Positions 11,039 through 22,247 are shown, numbered from the stretch's first letter. The stretch: DNA of 64,000 bases from Physcia stellaris (GCA_018902385.1 JABSSW010000003.1:186001-250000), one strand, 5' to 3'. Numbers and translations: made by a program. Notes: generated from the letters alone by a model not told the origin.

Positions 11039-12134
11039 TCAATTATTTTTGATATATTTGTGAATGACATCGTCAAAAACGAATATCAATGTTTCATTGA
11101 CGTTGTTTTCAACATCGTCGCGAATTTTTCGAAAGTAAAGCGTTCGATACAAATGCTTTTTGAATTGTTTGCATTTATTTTCAGTCAATTTGCGATTGAA
11201 CGTTCGTTTCGAATGAATTTTGCATAAAAAATAAAACATTTTTTGTTCGTCAACGCGAAGATTTCGAAAAACAAATTTCATTGTTTTTTGTTCGATCGCG
11301 AAATCGTCGATAATTGCATATCGAAAATGTCAAATTTTGCATCATTTTTGTAAACATTTCAAAAAAACGACAATAATATCATCATTTTCATTGTTGTTTA
11401 ACATGTGATCGCAAAATCAATAACGTTCGTATTCGTTTCGTATCATGACGATAAAAAGTTTTCATTTGAATGCGTTGATATTGTGAATGAAATTCATAAA
11501 AAACAAATAGTTTCGTTTCATTAACATATTCAAATGTTTTGCATCAAAATGTGAACGAAACGCGTGACGTTAAAATACATAAAAAAAATTCGAATGAAAA
11601 CAACAATTGATTTCGATGTGCAAAAACGACGACATGATTGATTTGTTCGTCAATAAAACGTTTCGCAATCAATATTTTTGACAACATTTTTTCGTTTTGA
11701 TTTTGTAAAAATTCATAACAATTCGTCATTTGTTGTTTTCATTCGTCACGAGCGTTCAAAATGCGTGAATTTTTATTTCGTCGAAAATAATTTTTATCGA
11801 CGTTATAAACATTTTGAAAAATCAAAATTGAATTTTCAACAATTTTCAAAACGACGACATTGACGTTTCGATGAATGTTTTGAACATTTTTGTGCATTTC
11901 GACAAACGTATAATTCTTTTCAATTTTCGCTTTAAAAAATTGATTGATTTTTTCGTTGAATTTGATGCGATCAGCGAAATTCTGATCATGATTATGTTGA
12001 TTTTTATTCAATGACAACGTCATGAATTTCATTTTTTTTATCGCATTAAATTGTTTTATCATTTTCATGATACAAATGCATTTGAACACGTCACGAATTT
12101 TTTTTAATTTTTTGTCAATGTCAACGAATTTCAT
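11039..12134 (-). pseudogene. Probable MULE-type transposase relic
   Basis: Broken minus-strand frames at 11739-12134, 11544-11729 and 11039-11281. The first has LNKNQHNHDQNF, like the HNH-containing stretch of FAR1/MULE N-terminal domains, and then QNVYNVDKNYFRRNK. The next contains NHVVVFAHRN, resembling the F-F-A-H-P segment that precedes the DDE core of fungal MULEs. No intact catalytic core is visible. The context (34-bp TIR, 8-bp duplication) fits a cut-and-paste transposase. Confidence 0.5.
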
Positions 12135-12726
12135 TGCATCACGTCAAAATCGACATCATCAATATACGATGACGATGTTTTTGCGAATGAATTTATTGAT
12201 TTGATTGTGTATTCAAAAATTATTGACGTATGAAAAATACATATTTCATTTCGTTTCGAATCAAACAAAAAAAATGTTCAACGAAAACAAATGACGACGA
12301 ATGATTTCGATGTGTGATGAATTTTTGATCAAAATGAAATCATTGAAAAAAAAAAAACGAATTTTTTTTTCGCGATATTGAATTGATTGTTCAATTCGTC
12401 GATAAAATCGCTCAATTGATTTTCAAAATTCGACGACGACAAATTTTCGAACGACGACGAATTTTGAAATTTCGCGACAACGACGTGTTGTTGCGATGTG
12501 ATACTTATGACAATGATAAAAAAAAAAAATTTGCAATCAAAAATTCAACATCACAAATTTTATACAAATGACGACGACGAAATCAATTCAAATCAAAAAA
12601 TGATGAAAAAATGAAAAAAAAAAAGAAGATGTTTGATTCAATTGTTGTTTACTAATTAAATTGATGAATCGTGCGCATTGCAGCCATCGCACTGATCCTC
12701 TCCATCATCTGGTAATTCAGGTAATG

Positions 12727-12760
12727 AAAAATACAAAACGCCTGAAGTATAACGACTCCC
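12727..12760 (-). repeat. Right terminal inverted repeat of the outer transposon
   Basis: Reverse complement of 1977-2010 with three mismatches; it ends exactly at the right target duplication. Confidence 0.85.
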
Positions 12761-12768
12761 GATTTGTA
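12761..12768. repeat. Target-site duplication of the outer DNA transposon, right copy
   Basis: GATTTGTA, identical to 1969-1976. Confidence 0.85.
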
Positions 12769-13229
12769 CATGTAGCTAGAGATTCACGGATAGACTACCC
12801 TTGTATAATATTATCAGACCATATCAATGTTACAGTCAAACCCGAACGGCCTGAAATTGATCCCATTTCGGATTCGATGTACAGTATTTGTCGACTTGCC
12901 GAGGGGTAGAGCTTAAAATTCGCTGCTGTGTTCAATCGGCAACAGCCGAAATCCCATGAATGTCCCACACCCACACAAACCATGGTCCACATTTGCTGAC
13001 ACCGGTACATGACATGCATCATGCTTTTAAATGCGATCCGACTTGTCCCATACCTTTCGCCATGTCCGGGCCTTTGGTTGTTCGACAGTGGTGGAAATCG
13101 TTCAGCAAGGATAGGCATCAGTGAATGCTCAGCCCCGTCAACCTCGATACTATGATTTAATATTCTCACGCGTGCCATCGTGCGTTGAGACTCTTTAACT
13201 ACGCCTAACCCTCAAGGTCTCGAGCAACA
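12769..13229. other. Intergenic, right flank of the transposon island
   Basis: Composition returns to normal. Before the insertions this DNA was the 5' flank of RSA3 on one side and of the gene at 13230 on the other, so it probably held a shared promoter. No gene is supported. Confidence 0.5.
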
Positions 13230-14984
13230 ATGACCACCATGGTTGAGGCCAGGTCATTATCGACGGTCTTGAGCATAGCGGATGATCCACCAAGCAATCC
13301 CAGGAATGGGGCAGGACTCTTACAGGATCAGTTGGTCCTTTACATTGCGAGAGTACCCGGTAGTAGAGGTATCCAATCATATTGGTGGCACTCAGGAATA
13401 ACGCTGATGATTTTAGATATCTTTCTGACTACGATGAAACCGCTCAAAAAGGTAGTAACAGCGCCGGACGTAGAAAACTGTCTTTACTACATACACCTGG
13501 ATAGCAAAGAGGATGAGAAGCTACTTGGAGGTCTATCGCCGAGCATTGAACATCAACCCTTTGATGACACTGGCAAATCGTTCCAGAGCCATCAGGCTGA
13601 AACCATCAAGAGAAAACCGCTCTGCACAAATATCCAGCTGGACATAGACGATCCCCCAGAGCATCCGATGTCCTCTTATGGCCCCCTTCAAGGAAATGTA
13701 CCAAGTCTCGGAGCAACGATTCAAACACACAGACAACATGGGGAGCTGAGGGGCCCTCGCCCAATGCAGTCAATGCTACACACTATAGACGAACCTACGA
13801 TGAGGCCTGTTCTTGGAAAGGCGGCTGCTACTCAGGAATCTTTTCCTCGAAGGTGGTCCGAGCAGCCTGTATCGAAAGCTCCAGAGCTTCCGCCTAGAGA
13901 AGGTGCCTTGAATTTGAGCGTGGACTCACGAGGTCACGAGGTCCGGTCGTCCCGTTCTACTTCTTCAAATGAAGGAGCGCATACTGGATCATTTCTGGAG
14001 GACCCTTCTGAAGATACTTTAACTAACAGTGACTTTACTCTCACGCTAATCCGGAGATACAATGGGACGCAATCGAACGTTGGAAAGATAGTACAACATA
14101 TTGGACGAAGTACCAATGGCCACAAATCGCAAGATATCAAAGGACGATCATTGTTAAAGTCATTTAATGGTACAACAGCCGTTGATATATTCACGCCAGG
14201 CTACATGAAGTTTCGAAGCTCTGGGACTGAGCAAAACGTCGACCAATTTAGAGAAACCCGCCAATTGCAACAGCCTATTCCTGATTATTACAGCAATCAC
14301 AATGACCACACACATCAGCCACTCTATACTTTCAGACGACAGCTACATGCAGTAGAAAAGAGGCCTTCGCAACAGTCTCGACCCGAATCCAACAATTCAT
14401 ATCTAAGCACAGCCAGACTGCGTTCCAGCAATGGTATGAAAGGGCACAAGCAACAGAACTCGGAAGGATCCGAGTATGGTACCCTGTCGCCAATTCTCCC
14501 TCCTGATGCAGTACATTCAGATGCTCGAGCGTTCGTCTTTGAGAGCCCTTGGCACGGCTCTTGCGAATTTAGCACTGGCATTGCAGGCCGCTCCCTGAAG
14601 TGTAAACATACTTTGAACTCATCATCGGAGGCACTTAGTGAGCTACGTTTCAATCTCCCAAGCTCTAATGCCTTTTCACCTGCTCTCAGACCACCTTCAT
14701 CACCTGATGCGGCTAGAGAATCAAAGAGGTCTTCTATCTTTTCACGTCATGGACGAGCTCACTCTGCGTCAGAATATTCCGACTACCGGATTCAAGAAGG
14801 CAAAATTGAGCTCGAGGACAGAATGGATCTTTCATTGGGCCAGGAACGTGCTGGTGGAGGATTTGGTGGTAAGCAGGCGAAGCTTGGCAAGCTCATCATC
14901 GAGAAGGAGGGCCTGAAAATGCTGGATCTAATTGTAGCTGCTAATTTGGCACTGTGGTGGAAAGTGTATGAAAAGACGGCATAA
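13230..14984 (+). CDS. Conserved fungal protein of unknown function
   Basis: Not recognised as a known enzyme or domain. A 48-nt intron (13369-13416, GTATCC...TTTTAG) is in frame without stops, so it can be missed; removing it gives GSR-DIFLTTMKPLKK and a 568-residue protein. An ordered-looking N-terminal segment (about residues 20-95, with LVLYIARVPGSR, DVENCLYYIHL) is followed by some 430 residues of Ser-, Pro- and Gln-rich, probably disordered sequence and a short C-terminal block (KLGKLIIEKEGLKMLDLIVA, then ANLALWWKVYE) that looks amphipathic. No signal peptide is apparent. The start at 13230 could instead be the Met three codons downstream (MVEARSL). Confidence 0.8.
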   Translation: MTTMVEARSLSTVLSIADDPPSNPRNGAGLLQDQLVLYIARVPGSRGIQSYWWHSGITLMILDIFLTTMKPLKKVVTAPDVENCLYYIHLDSKEDEKLLGGLSPSIEHQPFDDTGKSFQSHQAETIKRKPLCTNIQLDIDDPPEHPMSSYGPLQGNVPSLGATIQTHRQHGELRGPRPMQSMLHTIDEPTMRPVLGKAAATQESFPRRWSEQPVSKAPELPPREGALNLSVDSRGHEVRSSRSTSSNEGAHTGSFLEDPSEDTLTNSDFTLTLIRRYNGTQSNVGKIVQHIGRSTNGHKSQDIKGRSLLKSFNGTTAVDIFTPGYMKFRSSGTEQNVDQFRETRQLQQPIPDYYSNHNDHTHQPLYTFRRQLHAVEKRPSQQSRPESNNSYLSTARLRSSNGMKGHKQQNSEGSEYGTLSPILPPDAVHSDARAFVFESPWHGSCEFSTGIAGRSLKCKHTLNSSSEALSELRFNLPSSNAFSPALRPPSSPDAARESKRSSIFSRHGRAHSASEYSDYRIQEGKIELEDRMDLSLGQERAGGGFGGKQAKLGKLIIEKEGLKMLDLIVAANLALWWKVYEKTA

Positions 14985-15373
14985 ACTACGAATCACGGAG
15001 TTCCACATCATGCGGTGCGTCATCATCTATCCTTTCGAGGCGAGTTTCTCTCATAACGTTCGCCTCGAGGACAGTAGTACAGTTGCTTACCCTGTAGGGA
15101 GGCCCGACAGATATAAGTATTCTAGTCACAATATGTAAGATGCTTCTCATGAGTCTAAGCGCTCACAAATTACTTCTTGCTGCATATTCCGAATGACTCT
15201 GCTTGTTTCGCTCCGCCTTTCTCAGTCATGGGGTTTCTACGTATATATTCCTGTATGAGCCTCCAGCGAAGCCTTACTTATTCTCTACCTGGGAAACTTC
15301 GACTTTCTTGTAAGACTTTTCCCGTATAACAAAGCGAAGAGCCTACATCGTCGGATCGTGTCTCTTCGAAGCG
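14985..15373. other. Intergenic
   Basis: 3' flank of the preceding gene and promoter of the next. Nothing else is seen. Confidence 0.5.
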
Positions 15374-16487
15374 ATGTCTTTCTCCTCCTACGATGACTTG
15401 GCCCTCTCTCTCTTACTCGCCCTTCTGCTACCAAATCTAGCGCTCGTGGAGGCCGAGGATGATACCGCGAAGTCTAGTACCAATCCTGAGGCACTTTCCT
15501 CCCCTGTTATCCACGTCTCGAAAATCCAAGAGCTCAAGCCGCGCAGGCCTGTGGAGACTCCACCGACAGAATACCTGCCATATCCACCACCAGACAATTA
15601 TCAGTGGCCGCCCGGCATGAATGCTGGTAATGAGAATCCCCAGTACGTACTCTAGAGCTCTCCACTCTCAAAGCTGCTCATCCATAGTTATTTTCGACAT
15701 ATGGCCACGTTTGGTACACACAATACTTACTTTTTAAACCCTCCAGACCAAGCGAATTCAATCCCCCAGCAGGTTGGTACACAGGTCAATCCGGATCCGG
15801 CTCCTCCAGCTCCCAAAACTCAGCAGCCTCCTCCCCCTCCACCCCCTCTCATCTTCCACCTCCTCGCCTCGAGCCTCGGCACCTCCGCCCGCCGCATCGC
15901 CCGTCCCTCCATCCCTCATTCCCAGCTCGACACGCAGCATCCAACCTACGACCACCGACCCCTCGACCCCTGGCCACCAGGCGCAATCCCCTCAATCGAA
16001 ACCCCACCAACAACGACCGACTCCATCCTTCCCCCTCCTGGCCCCTCCTCTCCCGCTTCCTCTTCTCCGCCCAAGCGCACAGCGCTCTCACCCCCGCGAT
16101 CCCATCGAGACGCCACCGACGGAATACCTCCCCTACCCGCCCCCAGCAGACTACGTCTGGCCCGCAGGCCAAAGCCCAGGAAACGAGAACCCGCAACCGA
16201 GCGAATTCGACTCGCCGGGGGGCTGGTACGGGAGCGCGGCTGGGGGCCAGGGTGGTTACCGTAACCCGGGATATTCGAGTCCTGCGGATTACGGCGGGGT
16301 GCTTTCCAAGTCCAGTCACAACGCGGCTCTGAGCCCTGGGGCGATTGCGGGGATTGCGGTTGGGGGCGCGGTGGCTGTGGTGTTGGTGCTGTTTTGCGTG
16401 TGGAGGGCGAGGAAGGTTAGGAGGAGGAGGCAGGCTGAGGGTGGTGATGGGCTGCCGATGGCGGAACCTGGGAGTGAGGCGAGTTGA
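15374..16487 (+). CDS. Pro-rich single-pass membrane protein with duplicated motif, one apparent frameshift
   Basis: Exon 1 (15374-15642) encodes a signal peptide (LALSLLLALLLPNLALVEA) and the motif ETPPTEYLPYPPP...WP-G...GNENPQ. A 104-nt intron (15643-15746) follows. Exon 2 continues PSEFNPPAGWYTG, then about 95 residues of Pro/Ser/Thr-rich linker, then a second copy of the same 45-residue motif (ETPPTEYLPYPPPADYVWP... PSEFDSPGGWYG), a Gly-rich stretch, a transmembrane helix (AIAGIAVGGAVAVVLVLFCV) and a basic cytosolic tail (RARKVRRRRQ). The architecture fits a surface or wall-anchored sensor-like protein, but the function is unknown. The frame must shift by one base in the C-rich run near 15836-15855; adding one C gives 336 residues. 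Confidence 0.75.
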
Positions 16488-16916
16488 ATCATATAGAGAG
16501 TTTTAGATGATGTATGCGTTGGCCCTTGGTTGAGTGGAGATTTCTGGAGCGAGAAGCGTGTGGTTGATGCCGGTTGGGCAGACGTGCGTGCGACCGGTTT
16601 GAAGACTATATATTATCACATCCAGCTCGCAATTACGTATGATTCGATAAGCGTACGGTAGCATGCGATTGAAGAAACTTCTAGCTTCTAATTTGAAGGT
16701 GGAGGTTTTTTTTTTCATTAATAGCACAATTGGGCAAGTTGCTAAACTTCCATCTCGGTACATGACTTTTAATTATACAGCACGTCAGCGACATCACGCT
16801 ACTGAGGACAATGACTCTGTCCTGGCTCCAGGAGCAACTCGGCCAAGAGCGAGGCCACGGGCTGAAGACCCATCCAGCCAAACCGGTCCTGATACATCGC
16901 ATCTTCGTCTTCCTAT
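16488..16916. other. Intergenic, convergent 3' ends
   Basis: Between two converging genes; no coding or RNA feature is seen. Confidence 0.5.
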
Positions 16917-18836
16917 TCAAGCAGGATATGTGGTCGGCTTCGCAGCCAACATGGCCAAGCTCTCTCGCTGCACCTTCTCCTGATCCATAGTCTCCCTCGC
17001 TGCTTTGGTCATCCTCGGTTTTCTAGGACCGGTCGCACCTCCACGGCCACGGGTAGCACCTCCACGAGAGCCTCGAGTGGATCCGCCGCGGCCTCTGCCA
17101 GAGCCCCGTCCGCGTTTAGTTGTACCATCAGCTCTACACGCTATGTTAGCAATATCCAGCAATCTAATCGCATAGGCATCACATACCGTTCAACATTAGG
17201 CTTTTCACCCTCAGGTACAAGAGGCCCGCTGTATACAAAAAAGCCATCTTTGCTAGCCGCAGCCTGCTCCTCCCATGCCATCTCTGTATCGTCGACAAAT
17301 GGATCATCTTTATCGTACTGGTCTTCCTTCATAACCCTCTTCTTCCTCTTCCTAACCGTACCGTCAGAGCCCTCGGCCGGGGTGCCACCACCAAGCACAT
17401 CACGTTCGATGAGACCTATACCTCCCATCTCGACATTGCTATCATCGCCTGCACCCTCGCCGTCAGACAAATCGACAGACATCTCGTCACCTGATATGCC
17501 AGAACCGTTTTTGATGTCCTTCTCCAATGCTGCACCAGCGGCAGCAACTCGGGCAAGTCTGTCGCGCTGAGCGGCAAGACGTGGGTACAGGGCATTGAAG
17601 CCGTAGCGTTCCTCGGCGAGTCGGGCGAAGTTGATATACTTATTGTATTCGCCATTGAGAGGCACATCGAGAATCACGGTTGGAGCGGCTTTTTCTGGGC
17701 CAGAACTCTCGGGACCACCGCCAAACATTTCGGTAGAAAGGAGGCCATTACCGCCTCCGACAGATATGGAGGCTTCCTTTTGGCGTGAAGGTTTGACCCC
17801 ATTGGCCGGGGTTGAAGTGCCTGAGGTGGTAGTAGACTTGCGTTTCACGGGTGCTGGTTTGGCCAATGGTGCCGTATCGTCAATCTCCATCGGTGTCGCT
17901 GCACTGCCGAGTACTGGTTGAGGATTCGAGACATGATTCACCGTGTCTCGCTTCTCTTGACGTACAACGGCTCTGTCAACAGGACCATGGCGTGGAATGT
18001 CTTGGAGGCTGGTAATTGGTGGTGTTGATGCAGAGTCTGGCGGTGTAAGTCTCTGTCGCTTTGGTGGAGGTGATAATGGTTTGTATTCATTGTCGCGCTT
18101 CATTTGTTGGGGAGGGTCTATCAGGCTGGAAATGGATGGAGAATTGCTTGCACTGCCAAAGTTGGACGGTCGGGGCGGCGTCGACGATCTCAGGATTTGA
18201 TGCGACGGGGTGGGCGGGAAGGAGCGAGACTCGATGGTGGAGGAGCGCACGGGATCATAATTCTGTCCACTTGATCGGGGGTTGGTGCTCTCAATGAAGG
18301 GTGACTAGCGTCTTGTGTGATGGCGATAGCTTCATTTTTTCCATTTTGGTATACCTCGGGAGGTGGAGGAAGATTAACGTTGGAAGCGGGGTCTAGGCTG
18401 TCGGTAATTTTACTCTGACCCGACAGCTGGGTCGATGGAAGATTATCATCTGGGTTGATTGCGTTCTTGGATTTTCTCTTGGTGGTAGCAGTACCGGGGG
18501 CAGCTCGAGGCTTCCTTGGCTTGGGAACTGCATCTTTCGCATCAGGTGTTGTCGTGATGGCAGTAGATTTGTTGTCGGACTGTTTCTTTGTGGTGGGGTC
18601 TCGCTTCTTGCGAGGTTTCTTGGCAGCCGCATCCACCGGTTTTGCAACGTAAACTGTGATTTTTTTCTCTCCTCCATGTGCACTAGTTGGAGATTGTGGA
18701 ATTGCGTTTGTCGGAATACGAGGTTGTGATGCTGGACAGGCGTTCGAGGGAGAGCTCGGTGTTGGGGGAGAAGAAAGGCCGGGAGAAGAACTGGCGCGTC
18801 CAGTTTCCGCACCTTAGGAACGACCACAGCAGACAT
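16917..18836 (-). CDS. HPC2: HIR histone chaperone complex subunit Hpc2 (ubinuclein-like)
   Basis: Hpc2 is part of the HIR complex, which deposits H3-H4 outside S phase and represses histone genes. The diagnostic Hpc2-related domain is present: DKDDPFVDDTEMAWEEQAAA followed by SKDGFFVYSGPLVPEGEKP, with the upstream LNGEYNKYINFARLAEERYG segment. The N terminus is long, basic and Ser/Pro-rich (PRKPRAAPG, KPRKKRDP). The tail is an RGG-like stretch (GRGSGRGRGGSTRGSRGG). Exons are 18355-18836, 17187-18304 and 16917-17133; introns are 50 and 53 nt. Just after the start (MSAVVVP) the frame must change by one base near 18812 to reach the long coding frame (AETGRASSSPGLSSPP...), giving about 605 residues. 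An unseen short 5' exon is a less likely alternative. Confidence 0.85.
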
Positions 18837-20434
18837 GACCCCTCAGCACAGTCAATAGCGACTTGCTTATTATTTTAAACCGAATACCTGATCTTCGAAA
18901 TCAGCAGTCGGTCGAATAGACGGTCGTATATCGATAATGGTAGTGCTGTGGTCGCTGGTGCAACCTGGCTGAACGTGGTGGAAAAGGTGGATACACCCAA
19001 TTGTGGATGACTTCAGAAATGTGGCCGAAGTCGATCGAAGAGGTTTGAAACCAAACTCTTGAACAAAGATGGCCGTTGATTAGAGATCTAGCGCTAATTC
19101 AAACCGACACCAAGTCCAAGTGCAACAAAGCGGGAGACAGAAAGTGCTGACGAGGGATATGGGTACACAAGTGTCTAGGGAGGAAGACAGATGGAGAGGT
19201 GAACAGAAGGAGAAGAGAGTTTTCGCTCGGAAATGTGGGAATGGGAGATATTTGGGGGAAGGGCAGTTCATGGACGGCGGAAGGAAGAGAGCACACTAGG
19301 TTTCGACACAAAGCACAAGCGAAGGCAGAAAGGACCCCTCGGCCAAGCTGGCGGAGCTGGGGAACACATCATCTGAATTATTCACCTGTCTGACGACTAA
19401 TAAGATTACTGCTCGTCTACCGGGAGGCTACGCAGAGACCAGAGCCATGTCCGTGGCATCTTTCCCCAGGACAAGAAGGGGAAAGCCCCAATCGGCAAGA
19501 GTCTGCTCAATCTGAGACTGGGGGCTTGGACATGAGAGGGAACGATGCGAGCAAAAGCTTTTGAGCCTGGCCCGATTTGATGTCCGGACCTTTTCGCTCT
19601 TTCTGACTGGAGGGACCTGGATCTCGAATTGATAGCTGCGGATCGTCTTCGGAGCCGCTCAATGAGCATCGAATAGCATCTAATCGAAAATACCATCTCG
19701 ATTGCATCCCTGGAGTGGTACACGGTATCTGAAGCCAACTCTGTGACAGACATCATGGGTCATATCAGTGATTATCCAAAACCGGGATGTCGTGAAGTTG
19801 CAAGCAATGCACATCGGACTTACCTAGGATTTGCCGCTTGCGAAGCGAATCAGCTAACCGTAGATGGCTCTAGCACGTGCCAAGGTAAATCATGCTAGCG
19901 TGTAACCTTAAGTCCCTGACCAGTCTCGACTCTCCAGTGACCACTCGAGCCTAATCAACCGTCTACCTTTTTGACCGCACAGAAGCTACACAGCAGCGTT
20001 ATTAAGGATGAGTCTCACGAAGCAATACGACTCATGGCTTGATGTTCATCTGACCGATTCAAGCTTCATAGGTTGCAGCTTCGAGATCACAACCCACGTG
20101 CATAGCAAGCAGGAGGACACGTAAAGCCTCAGTTGGCAAAAGGGCCTTTGTCAGTCGGTCCTGACTTTAGAGACGCAAGAGTTCAAGCACCTCATGTCAA
20201 GGTAACTCGTAATCCGTGAATTGATATAGGGAAATCCACGTGACTTTCACATTCTCGCTGCATATGCCATGCATCCAACGCCGAGTATCTTCCCCGCCTT
20301 GAGATATGTTTGGATAAGACTGTGCCGATGCCTCTTACAAAGCATTGTTTGTAAGCCTATCGCCCTAGATATAATATGTACTCTGTCCGCGTCTCAAATT
20401 CTCATTCTGAGTGTTTCTTTTTCGTTGAGAGAAG
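18837..20434. other. Long divergent intergenic region
   Basis: A shared 5' region of HPC2 (leftward) and the epoxide hydrolase gene (rightward). The open frames here are short, unconserved in appearance and overlap on both strands; none is supported. Confidence 0.5.
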
Positions 20435-21536
20435 ATGGCCAGTCTTGGATTCCCATCCGTAACCAAGACTGCGCGTTTACCCGACGGCACCACTTATGGC
20501 TTCATTCATATAGAACCTTCCCATGGCAAGCCATACGTCTTGCTTCTGCACGGGTTCCCGAGCTCTTCCTATGATTGGAGGCATCAGATCAACTTCTTAT
20601 CGGCAGAAGGCTACGGTGTCCTTGCTCCAGATTTGCTTGGCTATGGGGACACAGACAAGCCTAAAGACCCTGCTGAGTACCGGTTGAAGAAGATGAGCCA
20701 AGAAGTAGCGAGCCTTCTTGATTACTTGAAAATCGAGAAGGTCGTCGGAGTCGGTCACGACTGGTATTCATTCAAGCGTTGGCTGTGAAATACCGTCGCT
20801 GATAATCAGTACATCAGGGGATCCTTCTTTCTAGGGAGGCTTGCCAATTACTTCCCCGAACGCTTCATCTCCTATGTCTTCTTAGACATTGGATACATGG
20901 CGCCCACTGGAACCTTCTCCGTCGACGCTATCAACGAGGCTACAACCCAAGCCATTGGCTACCCGATCTTTGGTTACTGGCACTTGTTTGAATCACACGA
21001 TGCGGCTGAGCTCATGGATCGCAATGTATGCTACTCACCTCTGTAGGCGCTCCACGGTGCTGAATAAATGTAAATAGGCAAAGTCTAGTAACTCCATATG
21101 CTACACCGCGGATCCAATGACGCTGAAAGAGAACCTCGCCCTGCCAGGATCTGCACGAGCATGGTTCGAAGGGAGTAAGACCGCGCCTCTTGGACCGTAT
21201 GTTTCCACTGAGGAGTACGAACTGCACGACAAGATCTTCGCCACCGAGAATGGAGGATATGGGCCACCGTTGAATTGGTACAAGGCACAAATCGCCAATC
21301 TGAACACTCCAGACGAGGCGAGCCTCCCACCCGAGAAAATCCATATCCATGGACCAACGCTGTTAGTCACTTGTACCTTTGACTACGTAGGTGTACCAGT
21401 AATACAAGAGCAAAACACTCGACCTTGGATCCCGAATTTGCAAGTCAAGGAACTCGCGACGGGGCACTGGGTACAGCTGGAAAAACCAGATGAGGTTAAC
21501 AAGCTTCTGAAAGATTTCATCGAAGAGACTAAGTGA
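20435..21536 (+). CDS. Alpha/beta-hydrolase, epoxide hydrolase family
   Basis: Probable soluble epoxide hydrolase, opening epoxides to diols through an ester intermediate. Visible: oxyanion-hole motif HGFP (residues 39-42), DLLGYGDTDKP, nucleophile Asp109 in GHDWG, a cap region, and the C-terminal acid and His (TFDYVG, ATGHWVQLEKPDE). Exons are 20435-20763, 20818-21025 and 21078-21536; introns are 54 and 52 nt; the product is 331 residues. The first intron interrupts the GHDW|G nucleophile elbow. No targeting signal is seen. The substrate is unknown; fungal relatives act on lipid epoxides and xenobiotics. Confidence 0.88.
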
Positions 21537-22247
21537 GATGGTTCTTTCGAACTATGCGGAGACGTCATTTATGAAGTTGGATTACAACCTCTCCAGTTGA
21601 CGGTCGGTGACGGTCGCCCCTGACACTTTCTGACTCTTTTGCCGTTGAAATGAAAGCTGCTTTTTTACATATAGGTAGATTGACATACTTTCCTAACTTC
21701 TCATCTGGCCGCTGATAGCGACCTTATTCTCTTACTTTTGGCTTATTGGATCACTGGTGTGAGCGTACGGCGGCGGCATCATTACAGGTTCACTGGCTCT
21801 TGAGAACTGTGGTGCGATCCCTCGCAGAGTTACATTCTTCTTGTTTTGCGGTTTCAGCTTGACTGATCCACTAGCTCTTCTCGTAAAAGTTACTTGACTT
21901 TCAGTCGATCGGGGGGAACCGAAGCCATCAATCAATTATGCTCTGATGCTAAACGCCGAATACGACCTATTAATGTTTCTCATCCAGTTAGCCAGTAACC
22001 AGGTTAGCATGCATCTTATAACCTGTTATCGAACATAGCCTTTTTGAAAATGTGCTTCAAGCTTGTAGGCTCTGGCATGAAAACACATGATGTGATAGGT
22101 AAGAGCTTGATCCATTGAGATATGGAGGCGAAGTCAATGCTAATTATATTTCGTCATTCTTTCAGCGTCACCATTTCGTTCTACACAAGATGTGGAGGTA
22201 AAACAATCAATCATTTTGGTACAAATATCAACGTAGAATGTCCCTCC
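21537..22247. other. Intergenic, convergent 3' ends
   Basis: Between two converging genes; no feature is supported. Confidence 0.5.

Larger units (their letters stand above)
1977..12760 (-). mobile_element. MULE-like DNA transposon relic, interrupted by a gypsy element
   Basis: The element is delimited by 34-bp terminal inverted repeats (31/34 identical, starting GGGAG) and an exact 8-bp target duplication. Without the inserted retrotransposon (2539-10457, counting one 5-bp duplication) it is about 2.87 kb. Remnant coding on the minus strand at 11.0-12.1 kb has a HNH-D motif and low-level resemblance to MULE transposases. The terminal 100-120 bp on each side keep normal composition, while the interior from about 2095 to 12655 is AT-rich and nearly free of CC/GG. 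An 8-bp duplication would also fit hAT; the GG-start TIR and remnant protein favour MULE. The boundaries are firm; the superfamily is an inference. Confidence 0.75.

Noticed and set aside
12795-13178. 127-codon minus-strand open frame
   Set aside because: No recognisable domain, atypical composition, and it lies in a probable promoter region.
19406-19756. 116-codon minus-strand open frame between HPC2 and the epoxide hydrolase
   Set aside because: Overlapped by other random frames, with no motif or splice structure.
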